Shown piece by piece: positions 37,301-49,730 of a stretch of DNA of 64,000 nucleotides (position 1 is the first letter of the stretch; every line of letters starts with the position of its first letter). Source of the stretch: Crambe crambe (taxonomy: Eukaryota > Porifera > Demospongiae > Poecilosclerida > Crambeidae). Under the pieces are notes generated by a model. It saw only the letters and a program-made list of their open reading frames with translations. It was not told the origin of the DNA and did no database searches. The position numbers and the translations under genes were made by a program. The DNA is taken from positions 4,062,501-4,126,500 of the forward strand of contig OZ004590.1 in assembly GCA_963924555.1 (NCBI GenBank), given 5' to 3'.

Positions 37301-39926
37301 CATGACAATATTTAATTCATGTCCAATTCCGGCGTCAGTATCTAATATAAACACTGCCTCTAGACACTTCAATCAATGGATTTCTAATCCCTGGCCTTGG
37401 TACGTACAAGTATATCTACTGTTTTGCTGATGCAAATTGAACAAGCAGCTCATCACAGTGATCGAGTGCCTTTATACACCATCTCACCTCTAGCATAAAA
37501 TCCCACAGGAACTGCTGTTAAAATATCACCATTCCTTCGACAAGTAAACAATCCATTATGAAAACTATATCTTAAAACATCCACATTTCTCCCATCAGTG
37601 ACAATTTGGGCTGTGAGGTTTCCACTTGGTATTATCTGGTAGATGAAAATCAAAGGTACATTAGTGTCTAAGGGTGGGTCTGTTACACCAGTTCCTCCCC
37701 ACCAAGAAATAGGACCAACTGTTGAGTTGCAGAGTAGACCACCAGGACTATTAGGATTATGGAGTGTTGGTGGAGGTCTATAATTAATAGCAGTGACCTC
37801 ATCATGATATATCAGTGTTGGTCTACCAGTGATGTTAGTTCCATTCCAAGTAACAGTCACTGCGTAGATAGAATAATAATGGTCAATGTTAACTAACTGG
37901 ATAATCGGCTCAGCAGTATAACTTCTACACACACACACACACACACACACACGCACGCATGCACGCACGCACGCAAGTTACATGTTTAAAGCTGGACTGG
38001 GTGTCCACATTTCATTGTGCCAAAAGTTGGTCCATCTGTCATAACAGTCGTAAGTGATTGTGAATAAACAGGGGAGTAGCTAGAATTTATGATTTGGTGG
38101 GGCAAAAAAACTAATTTGACCTTCCATACCTTTTTGCTGACTATACCCATTTTTCATTCATGCTACAAACAGCTTAAATTTTACTAGGGCAAGTGCCCCA
38201 CTTGCCCTAATAGTAGCTACTCCTCTGATAAAAATGTATCAACTACATTTACAATGAAACACGAGCTAATACACACAAAAAATAATGTTTCATAGGTATA
38301 ATGTAGGTTATAGTAAAAAGACTCATGTGGTTGACTTCGTATAGAGAGTGTCAGTAATGAACAGAGAACTAGCCTCCCCAACATCATGTGCTTTTGAACA
38401 AATCGGACTAGTTCTAGCAGCTTTGATGTGCATGTATATAATGATTATGTAGAATGATTTCACAGTATGTCATGAACTTGTTTTTGTTTTATTCTTTTGC
38501 ATCGCTTATATTCAGTTATCAATTTTACATCCTGTTGACATACTGCAACTAGGTGTATCCAGTCTATATGCAATTATTCATTAGTACAGTGACTCAGGTG
38601 GTATAGTGTTCTGTTATAGTGCTCTGTGAAAGACTCGAGAATGAGAACAGTGTTCTGTTATAGTGCTCTGTGAAAGACTCGAGAATGAGAACAGTGTTCT
38701 GTTATAGTGCTCTGTGAAAAACTCGAGAATGAGAACACTGGTGTGCTCAATCTTTTGACCGCATGGCAACTCACTTATAATTACATAATCATGAATTACA
38801 CTAAATTGTCCACTAAAACAAAATAGTGTGTGTTTTTGTAATGGTGTGCAGTAAATACTTTCATTTCTGGAGTGAAACAACAAAATGGCAGTGAAAATAA
38901 CAAGGCAATACGTAGCTACTGGCTAGGGTGAAAACAACACAATCGCTTGAGTGAAAAGCACAACTGGTTCGCTGTAGCATCAAGGAAGAACTGTCCAATC
39001 ATGTAGTTGTTTATCGCCCAGCAGATTGAAATCAATGAACTTGGGACCGATCAAAACGAGTGTTTTTAATACTTGGGGCATACAAATAAAAAGTAGTTTT
39101 CAATGCTGGGGCAGATAAAAAGCATGCACAGTTTCAACATAATTATGGGGCAGATAAAAAGCATGATTTTTAATACTTGGGGCAGGCAATTACAACAGGA
39201 TGTAAGCTTCATCAATATGACTCAAAACAGAGACAGAAAGTGTATGAAGCACGGGATTCAAATTCTAACACTATGATAAAATTAATATAATAGAGTGCCA
39301 CACTTAATACGTAGATTAATAAAAGTATTGCTTTGTATAGTGAGATATATACGTAAACAATGATCCTATAACAGTGATTGTGGATCACCCTAGCTAGCTA
39401 CATGCATCTTGCATGGTATTGAGCTAGACAGCTAGGGAAATAAAAAAGAGCAACAAGTTAGTAGCTATAGTTGCAGTTCAATTATTGAATAAGAATAAGT
39501 GATTTTTCATATGCCTGAGAGATACTGATTAGTATAAAATGGCCATTTTATGAACTTCATGGGCTATAACTACACAAAAAATATTAGCTATTTATAGTGA
39601 AACCTCCGATAAAGGACGCTCCAAAAGATGATAAACCTCTCAACAAGCATTTTTGGCTTCACGCTTTGTGCGGGATGGGGCACATCTCCCTCCCCCTCAC
39701 CATGTCTTATGGCCACGTGATTGGTGAGCTTCCCCCCCCCCCCCCCCCAAGTGAAATTCCTAGATGAAACCCTGCTCTTTACAAAGGACGAAAGTCTGGG
39801 TCCAATTATTTGGAGTGTATTATGTATCTATTATCTTTCAATAAGAATTAACTTCAAAGACTCACATGGTTGACTTTGTACAAGAAGCATCAGTAATGAA
39901 CAAAGAACCAGCCTCCCCAACATCAT
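34316..39926 (-). CDS. Receptor unit E: short form, 2 Ig-like, 3 FN3, TM, YVNI tail
   Basis: Exons 5' to 3': signal peptide 39926-39866 (MMLGRLVLCSLLMLLVQSQP), Ig1 37859-37488, Ig2 36865-36539, FN3-1 36373-36113, FN3-2 35864-35598, FN3-3 35517-35218, TM 35037-34929, tail 34493-34316. They total 625 codons including stop. FN3-4 and FN3-5 are absent: only about 180 bases separate FN3-3 from the TM exon. Splicing FN3-3 directly to TM keeps the frame because all these junctions are phase 1. FN3-2 is shortened at both ends (starts AITSSSLT; AARVLGEITT lacks the DVLRTSTYE piece). The two tail exons of B, C and D are one exon here. The tail has KCVAYSNTN and ends GDYVNIQPNFM. A nearer first exon at 38387-38327 has a destroyed donor, so I use the upstream copy. 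Confidence 0.82.
35536..35566. mobile_element. Fragment of CACTGTAAAAA-type element
   Basis: GAAAGTTTGTACTGCACACTAAATTATCCC matches the inner arm of the MITE at 10985-11103 (GAAAGTGTGTACTGCACACTAAATTGTCCC). Both ends are missing. Confidence 0.45.
38327..38387 (-). pseudogene. Signal-peptide exon with destroyed splice donor
   Basis: It encodes MMLGRLVLCSLLTLSIRSQP, near identical to the first exon of unit A, but the donor reads C|ATGAGT where the other copies have C|GTGAGT or T|GTGAGT (G to A at position 1 of the intron, base 38326 on the plus strand). It should not splice normally to Ig1 of unit E. An intact duplicate lies 1.5 kb upstream. Confidence 0.8.
38605..38736. repeat. 44-bp tandem repeat, three copies
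   Basis: Three copies of a unit starting AGTGTTCTGTTATAGTGCTC and ending CTCGAGAATGAGAAC. The first two are identical; the third has one change (AAAGAC to AAAAAC). Confidence 0.95.
38785..38880. mobile_element. Decayed CACTGTAAAAA-type palindromic element
   Basis: ACACTAAATTGTCC, GTGTGTGTTTTTGTAATGGTGTGCAG and ACTTTCATTTCTGGAGTG match the arms of the intact family, with a deletion in the centre and a mutated terminus. Confidence 0.5.
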
Positions 39927-41365
39927 GAGGTTTTGTATCATACGTAGATCAAATCAGACTAATAATTATCATAGCAAGGTTGGTGTGCATGTACGTAATA
40001 TATAGCTAATATGAATGATTTCACAGAACCTGTTTTTGTTTTGCTTTTTGCATCACTAAATCAGTCATCTGTCAGTTATTGACTAAATTAATATTCACAT
40101 TATCATAACTAGAAGCTATTTCCTACTTCATAGTATCCCCAGTTCAACAGTTGTGTATGCTATTAGCTTTCATGAATTCATTGCGATTCAAAAAGTGCGT
40201 ATGATTTAGTTACTCAACTGCATAGCTCTCAATGTGCATGTGATTGTCACATGCTATAGCAAGTAGCTTATTTATGAAATCTAACATAATTATGATAAAA
40301 ACCCGTATGTGTTTAGTAGTATTAGCTATCAGCTGGTGGAGGAGCTAGCTTTATGAGGAGAGCAGACTTTGATTGAATTCTCATAAGCCAGATTAGTGAT
40401 ATTTGTTTACTAGTTGGAACATGTGAAATAAATATCAACATATCTTCCTTAATTGAAAGCATGACATATCTTATACTATCATAGCAATACCTTTATGGAA
40501 TTCATTATGTTAAGTCTGACATTCTATAGTGCACTCACCCCACATGCTAAAATTCAGTAGTTTGTAGCTACGTATGGCATATCTAGCTAGTGCCAACGTA
40601 GATATAGCTGAAGAGATATTTTTTCTGGTAGAATAGGTAGACCTCTCGTATACATAGTAAGCAGCATAACATTCAGCTCTCATGCAATCTCATTTTCAAC
40701 TTGCATGTGATTGTCACATGATCACAGCTATAGCATGCAGTTGTGGGTATAATAATATTATGTGTGAGGAAGAAATGAATCAGAAATTAACCTTGCTATG
40801 ATCACGCTACTGAATACCAGCCACCCTGCATCTCCGACACTCTTAAGGAGAAGGAGAAACGGTTTGGTATTGCGCAAGAGCCGCCCCCCCAACTGAGTGC
40901 TCCCAAGGCCAGGCTCCTGGCTGCGCCAAGGTGCCAGGTCCTGCACCATTGGGCCAACTGCCTTTATATTGAATGCACCTTGCCTAGGCCCAGCACCCCT
41001 AGCCAATCAAGTGGTCCCGCTTGGGACCTGACTGCTTGGGGAGTGAGTGTTGGCTACAACATCCTCCGCTCGGAGGTTAATTGGACCTGGCACCCAAATA
41101 TAAGTAGCTGGAGGGGGGTGTTTGTGATGGCTCTTGCACTATCACACTCTCCGAGGAGAGTGGAGGTTGAATGTCTGTGTGCATCATGAAACAAAGAACA
41201 TAAATAGAAGGGGAACGAAGAAATAAGTCAGAAATGAATTAATTACTTGATATACAAATATACAACTCTATTTCTAGCTACAATGTTTAAATTTCATAAT
41301 AAAGCTGGCAACACACTGAAAGCCTAGCATATCATATCATATTAGGAATTTTGCACACACATTTC
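39927..41365. other. Intergenic region between units F and E
   Basis: No gene seen. 40255-40790 is duplicated at 58385-58860, downstream of unit G (shared CAGCTGGTG, TTTGATTGAATTCTCATAAG, GGAATTCATTATG), so the F/G duplication extended beyond the coding exons. The copy here is split by the GC-rich insertion at 40793-41217. Confidence 0.6.
40793..41217. mobile_element. GC-rich insertion of about 425 bp, unknown type
   Basis: Base composition changes sharply to GC-rich inside AT-rich DNA (GGCCAGGCTCCTGGCTGCG, GGTCCCGCTTGGGACC). The paralogous region near 58860 lacks it. The flanks look like an imperfect duplication (GAAATGAATCAGAAAT before, GAAATAAGTCAGAAATG after), suggesting retroposition. 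No convincing protein and no clear tRNA-like promoter boxes were found. A SINE-like or processed RNA-derived insertion is possible. Confidence 0.55.
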
Positions 41366-44300
41366 TTATATGGATATATTATCATACAATGCTTCTGCGT
41401 CAGCATCACACATGGTTTCTGCATCAGTGTCATCATACACATTTTCTGATTGCTGAGGAGCATTATGAGCATCCTTGTAGGCCATACATGAGTTCATTTC
41501 CAATTTTTGACCACTGAAAAATGTAAGAGAATTACATGAATTTTATTGGTATTGTTTTTGCTTGTGAACAATCTTGTTCATCTTGTTTTTGTGAAATTAT
41601 TAATTTGTTTTCTTTGCTTATCTATGGAGAAGTCAGTTTATTCAACAATTCTGCTGTAATGACTGGGTTATGATGTCTATTAGCTATAGCATGTACATTA
41701 TTATGTGAAGCTGTGTACATAATGTGTACATCCAAATAATGGACCACAGGACTCCATTTTATAGAGGTTGTCCTCATTTGGAGGTTATTTATATACATTG
41801 ATACTTTTAGGTTGTCCTTTGTTAAGAGTTTGAGTGTCTTTCATTTGAGGTTCTGAATCACTGTATATGAATTAAGGTACACTTTATTATGTACCCACAG
41901 TCATCACTCACTTCTTCTTCCTGCCACATTTATTGCACACATGATGCAGTGTACACAGAATAGTGCTATTCAATACAATCGTCAAAAAGACTGACACAGC
42001 CACGGCTATGGAGATGTCCCTTATGTATGTTTCAGCTGCATGATTACAGACATCCAAACATAACTCCCACAATAGTATAGATACGTATAGCTAATATATA
42101 CTGACCTGAAAGATCACTACATGTTGGCACTGATCTCTGCCCCACGACTCTCACATCTCCATACAACAAAGCAACAGCCACAACTTGAAACTTGTATTCT
42201 ACATTACTCATCAAGTTCCCAATCACTACGGAATTCTGAGGACTGGAAACAGTGACAGACTGTTCATTCCTCCTGCTCCCAGTAGCACTGTAGTAAACTG
42301 TGTAGCTGGTTATCTCCATGATATCAATTCTGTCCCACAACACTCGAACAGAAGTAGAAGTTAATTTCTCTACCCGAATATTCATCACTAAAGCTGCAAG
42401 TATTGCATATAATGGATTAACATGTTATGAATTCAATTAAACTTACGTGGTTCACTAAGTGTGGTTGTAAATATAAAGGAATCATTTTCTCCTAGACCTA
42501 CACTAGTGTAGGCTATGACTGAAACAGACACTCTGGTCCCTGGAGCTAGGTCTGAGATGGTGAATGCATTTGAAGCATTATCGTCAAAAGTGACTGGATC
42601 ACTATCGTTCACTGTGTATGTGATCTCGTAACCTAAAATGATTCCATTAGGATTTACAGGGGCACTCCAAGTGATGTCTACAGACGTGAACTCCGTTTTA
42701 TCTTCAAGATTCGATACAGGACCTGGGGCTATTATGATTATAGGGAAGTGAGCAAGCGTATTATATTATATGTATACTACTAAAACCTACTTAAGTGTGA
42801 TTCACACCATGATACAGTGTGGTTACTTTATGCTTGGCTCCATATTATTTCAATAGTAGTTTAGTCTTGTAGCTAGCTATAGTTGGTAAGATTCAAGATT
42901 AAAACTGGAGAGAAGGTGCTATATACATAATAGTTAAGCCATGCCTACTAGGATCCCTACAAATGAAGTATATATTTTCATGTAGCTATATAGTACCTAC
43001 CAATGCCTGGTTCATTTTAGATGGCCTAAAGTATGTAACTATATTACGTATTATGCTAGCTCATGAATGCCAGCCTTACTATCTTCATCTGTCTGTATAG
43101 TGACATCAAAGAAAGGTCCTGTGCCATTGCTATTGACTCCAGCTATTCGGAAGGTGTAGTTAGTGAAAGGAGTGAGTCCATTGGCAGTGAATCGCCTTTC
43201 ATTCACTATCAGCACACCAGGAATTACACTTCCTCCCAATGATGAGAATTCCACAGTGTAATTAGTGATCATCTCATTACCTTCAATGCACTCAATCTCA
43301 TTCCAGGACACGTTAACATTTGTAGCAGTCACTGAGGGTATGACGTATATGATACCCTGAGGACTTCCAGTGGGAGCTAAAAAACATAATTATCTTGCAA
43401 TAATTCACCACTACATTAATCACAACTTAAGCATTGTGGGGTAAACATGCATGCATGCTCAATATTAAGGTATTATGATATGTAGCTATGATAATGCAAA
43501 TCCTCTGTCAACTTGCTAGTGTGGGGCTTGTAGCTTACTGTATATAGCTACCTGCTGGGAGTGTGGTGAATTCAAGAGTTGATGTCCTAGATGTTCCAAA
43601 CGCTCTAGCAGTGACTGTTACAGAGTAGATAGTGAATTCCATGAGGTTGATGAAGTTCATCAAGGTAGTAGCAGAGGTGGTCATCAAGGTTTGGTTGTCC
43701 ATAGATGTGGTGCATATTGTTTGGTTGTTGTCGGTTAATTGATGCAAAGAAATGATGTAGTCATCTGCTGCTAGACTACCCTCAGGCTGGGACCAGGTAA
43801 TGGTGACTGATGTGGCAGTTAGCGAGGAGGATATGATAGTTGGCACCACAAGATCTGAATAAAACATGATGCTTATTTCAGTAATAATGCTTCCTCGCTT
43901 CCTTTTTTTTTTACCTTTCACAGTGACCTCCACTGGTCCCACTATCTCACTAGGATAGTGCTGGGAAAGGGCCCTTATACGAATATTGTGCACACCTGGC
44001 TGTAGTGATATGGTGTGTGAAGTTGCAGAGGAATTAGAAACATCAATACCAGCACTGAAATCTGTTGAGTCAACTGTTATCCGGTACCCCATGCTTGGTG
44101 GAGGAGATGGTGCAATCCAGGAGACCAGTTCATTGATCCCATCCTGTATGGTCGCAAGGTTAGCTGGAGCTGCTGGTGCACCTGCATCAAAAGAACCAAA
44201 ATAAGATAGAAACAAGTAAGCATTTATCATTGGTGTGTTACCGTAGAATCTTTAAAGTTCAAAGTTTACACTACCTATAATAACTTCATATTGTAGAGTA

Positions 44301-47300
44301 GGTAGACTAGAATGTTTTAGGTAATGGGACAAGGACCTGGTAGATGGATAATGGCGCATGCATTATAGCTAGCTATAATAGAACATGATCATAATAGCGC
44401 AGATTTGTTTTTCTATAGTTTTTATCGTCCAATTCAATAGCAGATCATGGCCGGAAGAAAAGTTAGAGTGGTCAGGCCAGGAAGTGGGTGTGTTGACTTG
44501 TTACTATTAAGAATGGTGTTAGAAATTTCCTGTAGCTATAATTCATGCTCTTCAGTAATTCTTAGAATCATTAGCTTTTTGATAACCCTTTTCTAATTTT
44601 TCCAAGAAGTGGTCAGGCCATGGTCTGACTGGCCTGACTGTTTCCTCCGGCCCTGCAGATCATCAAACTTCAATACCAATTACCCAATCATCTCCCCTGC
44701 ATCCGAAGAATGCTATTATTACTACTATTTTGTTTATATCTTCTGACATGTAGCTACACACACCTTCTATATTGAGGATACTGGAGGTGAGAGTGTTAGG
44801 TGTGGCTCTATTGGAGACAGAATATTGGTACACTCCAGGTAGCCTCCCAGTCACAGTCAGTGTGCTCCGATAGCGACTATTGTCATATGCACTTGGATCA
44901 GTCACACCATTTACTCCAATGGAAATGCTGAATGAGTCATTATTAGTGATGGGTGCACCATTTCTTGTCCAAGTGTAAGTTTCAGGAGGACCTCTGTCAG
45001 TGTCACCAGCCAGAGTGAAGGATGGGGGGGCAGCCATAAATGAAGATGATATGATACTTACTCCAGTTATTCTAACAACACCACGTACTGGAGAATTAAA
45101 TCATACGTAGGTTAGGTAACATCATTGCATTTGTGAAAATCATGCTCTTAACTTATGCTGCCCCATTATTGTGGCTACCCTCAAATTGTAGCCTCCTACA
45201 ATTTACAAAATAGCTAATATCATAACCTCCAAAATAAGTAAATGTATGAAATGGCTATAATTATGTGTATGTGGAATAAATAGGTGCATACATACATACA
45301 GATTATTGATCAATTTAAAATTGGTTGAGTTACCCATTGTCGACACCTATTAACTCACTTATCCTACCACTTCTTTGATAAAATCCCACAGGAACTGCTG
45401 TTGAAATATCACCATTCCGTCGACAAGTAAATAATCCATTATGAAAATTAGAATTTGAAACATCATCACTTCTCCCATCATTGACTATTTGGGCCGTGCG
45501 GTTTCCATTGGGTATTATCTGGTAGATGATCCTTTGACGAATATTAGTGTCAAAGCGTGATGTACCATCTCCTGCTGACCAAGCAACAGGGCCAACTGTA
45601 GAGCTGCAGAGTAGACTACGAGGACCATTAGGATTACTGAGTGTTGGTGGAGGTGAATACATAACAGTTTCAACCTCATCATGATATATCAGTGTTGGAA
45701 TGCCTGTGATGTTATTTCCTCTCCAAGTAACAGTCACTGCATATAGAGAGAATAATAAGATTGACTATAGCCTGTACAAGTATATAGAAATATTTACTAG
45801 CAGCATAGGCCAGAAGAGAAATAAAAGTCCTCATCTAGTCTGCTCCAGTCAGATTTGTACAAGCTAGTGTACGTATCAGAGAGTGCAGTAGCACTCTCTA
45901 TATGTAGGGATGACTCGGACGGCCGCGCGCACTGCCTATAGACTAATATAAAAGTGAAATTCTAGTTCCCCCACTTAGACCTAACAAAAGCTACAGTGAA
46001 TGATTATTCAGCCTGCTAGAGCCTACTACAATGTGCAGACCAAGTTTCAGGACCAGGGATCTTACTGTTTCAGAAATACGGCAAGCAGGTAAATCACTGG
46101 ATTCTTCTTCTTCTCTATGAGCGCAAAAACTAAATAAAAAGTGAAGTAGGGATAGCCATAAAATTCAGCTGCATTTCTATCACTCCTAGCCCTCCTAATT
46201 TCAATAACCACACCTCTCAACTTAAATCCCTACTCTTCACTCCCCTTCAGCAGTAAGTGAGTAAAATTCAGCTGTATTCCTATCACTCCTAGCCCTCCTA
46301 ATTTCAATAACCATGCCTCCCAACTTAAATCCCTACTCTTCACTCCCCCTTCAGCAATAAGTGAGTCAAGTAACCCCTTAGCTACCTGTACCCATCACCA
46401 AACTCAAGAATCACAGCAATAATATTATTACAAAACTACTATTCCTACTTCACTCCTAGGCCTCCTTGTAACTATTAGTTATGGCTACCACAGATATTTC
46501 CCTCCCCAAGTGTCTGTCAATCTTGCTCGATACCTTGTGGACTAGCTAGCCCATACTTATTGTCGTGGTTATATACGATACAGTCACTACCAGTGTGGCT
46601 GTCTTTTCTGTTCCAAGTTGAATAAGGAAATAGATCCTAGCCTGAATCTCGTAGGAAACTTGATAAAGAAATTCATAGGATATACACAAGGGCATGGTAA
46701 GTTTCCTTGGTAATTTACTAAACTTAGATAATTGTGAATACTCAAACCAAAAAAAAAAAAGCAACAACAACAATTTCCACTATGAAAAATAAGAGATTTC
46801 CTTTGGGAGAAACTTGAAGGAAATACAGTGTATTTTTTGAAGGGCACGGCACATTAACATTTGAATTAGCAGTTACGTACGTACATAAACTTACCTATCA
46901 ATTTTTAACTGATACTATTATTGGGAAATTTTCAGTTTGGAAAATTTCAAGGTAGCCTGAAATAGCTGCTTGCCTTCTCTAAAATCTATTTTAAAATCAG
47001 TAGCTAGGGTGCACATGATGCAGTCATAGAACTGCCATCCTAGCAATCAATTATTTTTTTTTTATCTTCATGGGTGTATGATAACAAGCCATTATTTTTG
47101 TTCTCTCCTCATTGATAAGAATCAAAATCCTTACAAGGCATAATTGTCTCCCTATGCATGCTATTCTCAAATTCCCATGTACAGTTCCTATTATGTTAGG
47201 CACTGATTTTCAACGACCCTCGTACCATATCTTCTTCACTGATGGTCGTCAAAGCCTCAAACAACAACCATAGGAAGATGATTTCCTCCTCTGTAACGTT

Positions 47301-48893
47301 ATTTTTAAATTATTTTTCTCTCAATTGGATAGAAATTTTGTAACACTGAATCTACTACATCAACTAAAGAACCATTAATCGACATATTTTTGACCACCCA
47401 TTGAAAATCAAATATCCATAATCATCCATCCCATTTTGCTCCACTACATGTCAGGGCCCTTAAAAAGATACTTTTATACTAGCTATTATAGCATAAGAAA
47501 TGAACAAAGCTTTTCTATCATAAACTGCTTCACAATTTCGGTCGAATTTGCTCCTAGGACTGTAAGTATGGATACGACTAGATTCTGTAAGAATATTTAT
47601 CTGAGTCCAACAAAAAGGAGAACTTCTGCAGCAGTTACCATTCTACCATTAAGTCGATAGAGGATGGGTAACGTGAGCTAACTTACTTTCATACTACAGC
47701 TGATAAATACTCCTCTATAGAAGTCCTATTTTCTCTCCATAGCTTGTAAGTTTTTCCTGTACATTTTTCAATGCAGCCATTTTCTAAGACTCTGTTTACA
47801 TTTGTTTACTACCATAGACTTTCCATGTCGATAATAAGGTCGATTTTAGATGCAGTAGAAATTTGATGCCTTATGCTATTATGTGAACCCTTTAATTATG
47901 CTCATCATACCTATTCACACTGCGGTAGCAGGACAGATGTTTCAATGCAGTCTTTCTTAGCTAAGAATCAGTAAAAGCAAAGAAAATAATAATTTTTTAA
48001 AATGCGCTCCGCTGCTGCTGATGAAGGTAAAGCTTTAGACCCTAAAGCTTAGTAGCTATCATGTGCTCAGAAACCTGACACTGCACTGATGAACTGATGA
48101 TAGTGCTGAGTCAGTGCTGAGAGACTCAACCTTGATAAGCAATAAGCACACTTTATGTACAGGCTTAGCTACATGTTTACTTGTAAATTGAATATTGGGC
48201 CCTGTATAGAGTTTTTTCATTTGACCTCACAGGTCACGTATGATCGATTTACCCCGCCTCCTGGTGTACAGCTGATATAGCAGCTCTGTACAGAAGTGGT
48301 AAACAAATGCTCTAGTTCTTGTCATGCTAGGAGTGGCTTTTCGTACCAAGGATATATCTTTATATTAGCAACTAGCTGGAACATATACTGAATGAATCAT
48401 AACTTCTGCTGCAGGTATAGCCGATTTCACTATATAACTGCCTATTCGCTTGTACACCAATATTTTCCGTATACTTCCGTATACTCTTAAACAATCTGTA
48501 TAACTTCCGTCTGACTTCCGTACATGTCCGTAGAGATCACATGATGAAAAATCTCTATACAGTACGTATGTACAAATAAGCACCTATTATACTCTCTTAT
48601 TTTGACATACCAAAAATGCTCAAAAAATGTTAGTTAGCATCAGATTCAAAATATGCACAACTTTTTATTAACTAGCTTCCATAAGTCCTTGGCCTGATTC
48701 TACCTACGTACATAGTCCTCTAATATACAGATGGATGGATCAATCCATTCCACTACTTGCACATGATACATAGCTATAGCCATACAATTATATAATAGTA
48801 GCTATCACAGAGTTTCCTAAAAGACTCACATGGTTGACTTTGTACAGGCACAAGAAGGATCAGCAATAGACCGAGAGACAGCTCAGTCCACAT
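41366..48893 (-). CDS. Receptor unit F: signal peptide, 2 Ig-like, 5 FN3, TM, YDNI tail
   Basis: Exons 5' to 3': signal peptide 48893-48830 (MWTELSLGLLLILLVPVQSQP), Ig1 45736-45359, Ig2 45087-44764, FN3-1 44181-43915, FN3-2 43854-43552, FN3-3 43376-43080, FN3-4 42728-42447, FN3-5 42393-42106, TM 42035-41912, tail 41513-41366. They total 825 codons including stop. The TM segment (ISIAVAVSVFLTIVLNSTIL) is followed by CTLHHVCNKCGRKKK. There is no separate tail-1 exon. The tail reads SCMAYKDAHN, ENVYDDTDAE and AEALYDNISI, so it has three tyrosines. The domains are very similar to unit G, a recent pair. The signal peptide is divergent but ends in the family's QSQP. Intron 1 is 3.1 kb. The two-gene element begins 209 bases upstream of its start codon. 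Confidence 0.87.
45877..45925. repeat. Third copy of the short hairpin, with compensated bases
   Basis: AGAGAGTGC-AGTA-GCACTCTCT corresponds to AGAGAGCGC-GGTA-GCGCTCTCT at 11433 and 31919. The C-to-T change in one arm is matched by G-to-A in the other, keeping the stem. TATGTAGGGATGAC follows, as in the other copies. Confidence 0.7.
46165..46375. repeat. Tandem duplication of about 100 bp
   Basis: Two near-identical units containing ATCACTCCTAGCCCTCC, AATTTCAATAACCA and AACTTAAATCCCTACTCTTC, each ending GTAAGTGAGT or ATAAGTGAGT. Diverged relatives lie at 11140-11345. Confidence 0.8.
47215..47790 (-). other. Coding-like fragments of an unrecognised gene
   Basis: On the minus strand several short protein-like frames follow in order: ATG near 47782 (MAALKNVQEKLTSYGEKIGLL... 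region), then 47677-47598 (LTLPILYRLNG, AAEVLLFVGLR), about 47560-47490 (GANSTEIVKQFMIEK), about 47420-47310 (WIFDFQWVVKN, VVDSVLQNFYPIER) and about 47295-47195 (EEIIFLWLLFEALTTIS). Acceptor-like AG precedes several of them, but I could not join them into one frame with good donors. It may be a decayed multi-exon gene or an unmodelled real one. No family recognised. Confidence 0.3.
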
Positions 48894-49489
48894 TTTTGCT
48901 TCTGAGCGTGCACAAATTAATGCATGTAGTAACTGCGCGCGCGCACGTGAGCTTGACTTGAATTCATTGTTTTTATAATGCTCCTAATAGAGAGCAAGTA
49001 AACAAGTCTGCTTCTCAATACACACGCAGTTGCATAATTTGCAGGTTTGCCGTTTCTTTTTCTCTGATTTGCAATCATAGCTAGATTTTGAGACTAGGCT
49101 ACACTGTAAAAACGATGGTGTGAACAGCACACCAAATTCAATGCACACCCATGGAGTGCTAGCACACCTTAACGTGAGTGTGCTATTCACACCAAACACC
49201 AAGAGTGTATGCATTTTGGTGTGATTGATACACCATGTACACATAATTATAATTAATGCACATAATTGAATGGACAGTGTCATTGATTAAAAAACAAAAA
49301 GATATTCCATGGTCAATATATATATGATTGTTCCATCAAGGTGATTGTCTTGGTCTTTCTCTTCATGTCTTCATACTGGCATGGCGGCAGGAAGCTCACA
49401 TTTTCCCTTTATCTGTAAAAGTAGTTGCAATCTCAAAAATATTAGACCTAAGCTAGTTGATTATGTCTGTAAGTTATATGTACATGTTT

Positions 49490-49730
49490 GTCAAAGTCAG
49501 CTTTAGAGGACAAAGAGGCTGGCTCTCAGAAGCTGCAGTATGCACACATTCAGCTTTTACAGGCTGGTTGTAGTACACATACACACTTTTGACGAAGTCA
49601 GCTTTAGAGGCTGGCTGTCAGAAGCTACAGTACACACACACACACATTCAACTAAGTCAGCTTTTACAGGCTAGTTGTAATACCTTTGACAAAGTCAGCT
49701 TTAAAGGCTGGCTATCAGAAGCTGTAGTAC
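49490..49730. repeat. Minisatellite with two alternating unit types
   Basis: AAGTCAGCTTTAGAGG with GGCTGTCAGAAGCT alternates with TCAGCTTTTACAGGCTGGTTG, separated by CA-rich spacers (ACACACACATTCA). Around five imperfect units are visible near the left end of the two-gene element. Confidence 0.75.

Larger units (their letters stand above)
37860..39865. other. Intron 1 of unit E
   Basis: Apart from the broken first exon at 38327-38387, no coding sequence was seen. It contains a CA/CG-rich stretch (37928-37974), an inverted-repeat pair AGGGGAGTAGCTA / TAGCTACTCCTC at 38069-38227, the 44-bp tandem repeat, a decayed MITE at 38785-38880, repeated CTTGGGGCA..AAAAAGCATG phrases at 39070-39190, and a C-rich tract near 39733-39748. 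Confidence 0.5.
45737..48829. other. Intron 1 of unit F: repeats and unassigned sequence
   Basis: It contains a fragment of the hairpin-bearing repeat (45877-45920), the tandem repeat at 46165-46375, and from 46550 to 48600 mostly unique-looking DNA, including coding-like fragments on the minus strand at 47215-47790. A small inverted pair (TACAGCTGATATAGCAGCTCTGTA) lies near 48267-48290. No complete gene was resolved. Confidence 0.45.

Noticed and set aside
40980..41189. Plus-strand frame in the GC-rich insertion
   Set aside because: No recognisable domain. GC-rich DNA has few stops, so an open frame of this size is expected by chance.
48365..48583. Minus-strand frame of 72 codons
   Set aside because: The repeated ACTTCCGTATA phrases suggest a small repeat rather than coding sequence; no splice or family support.
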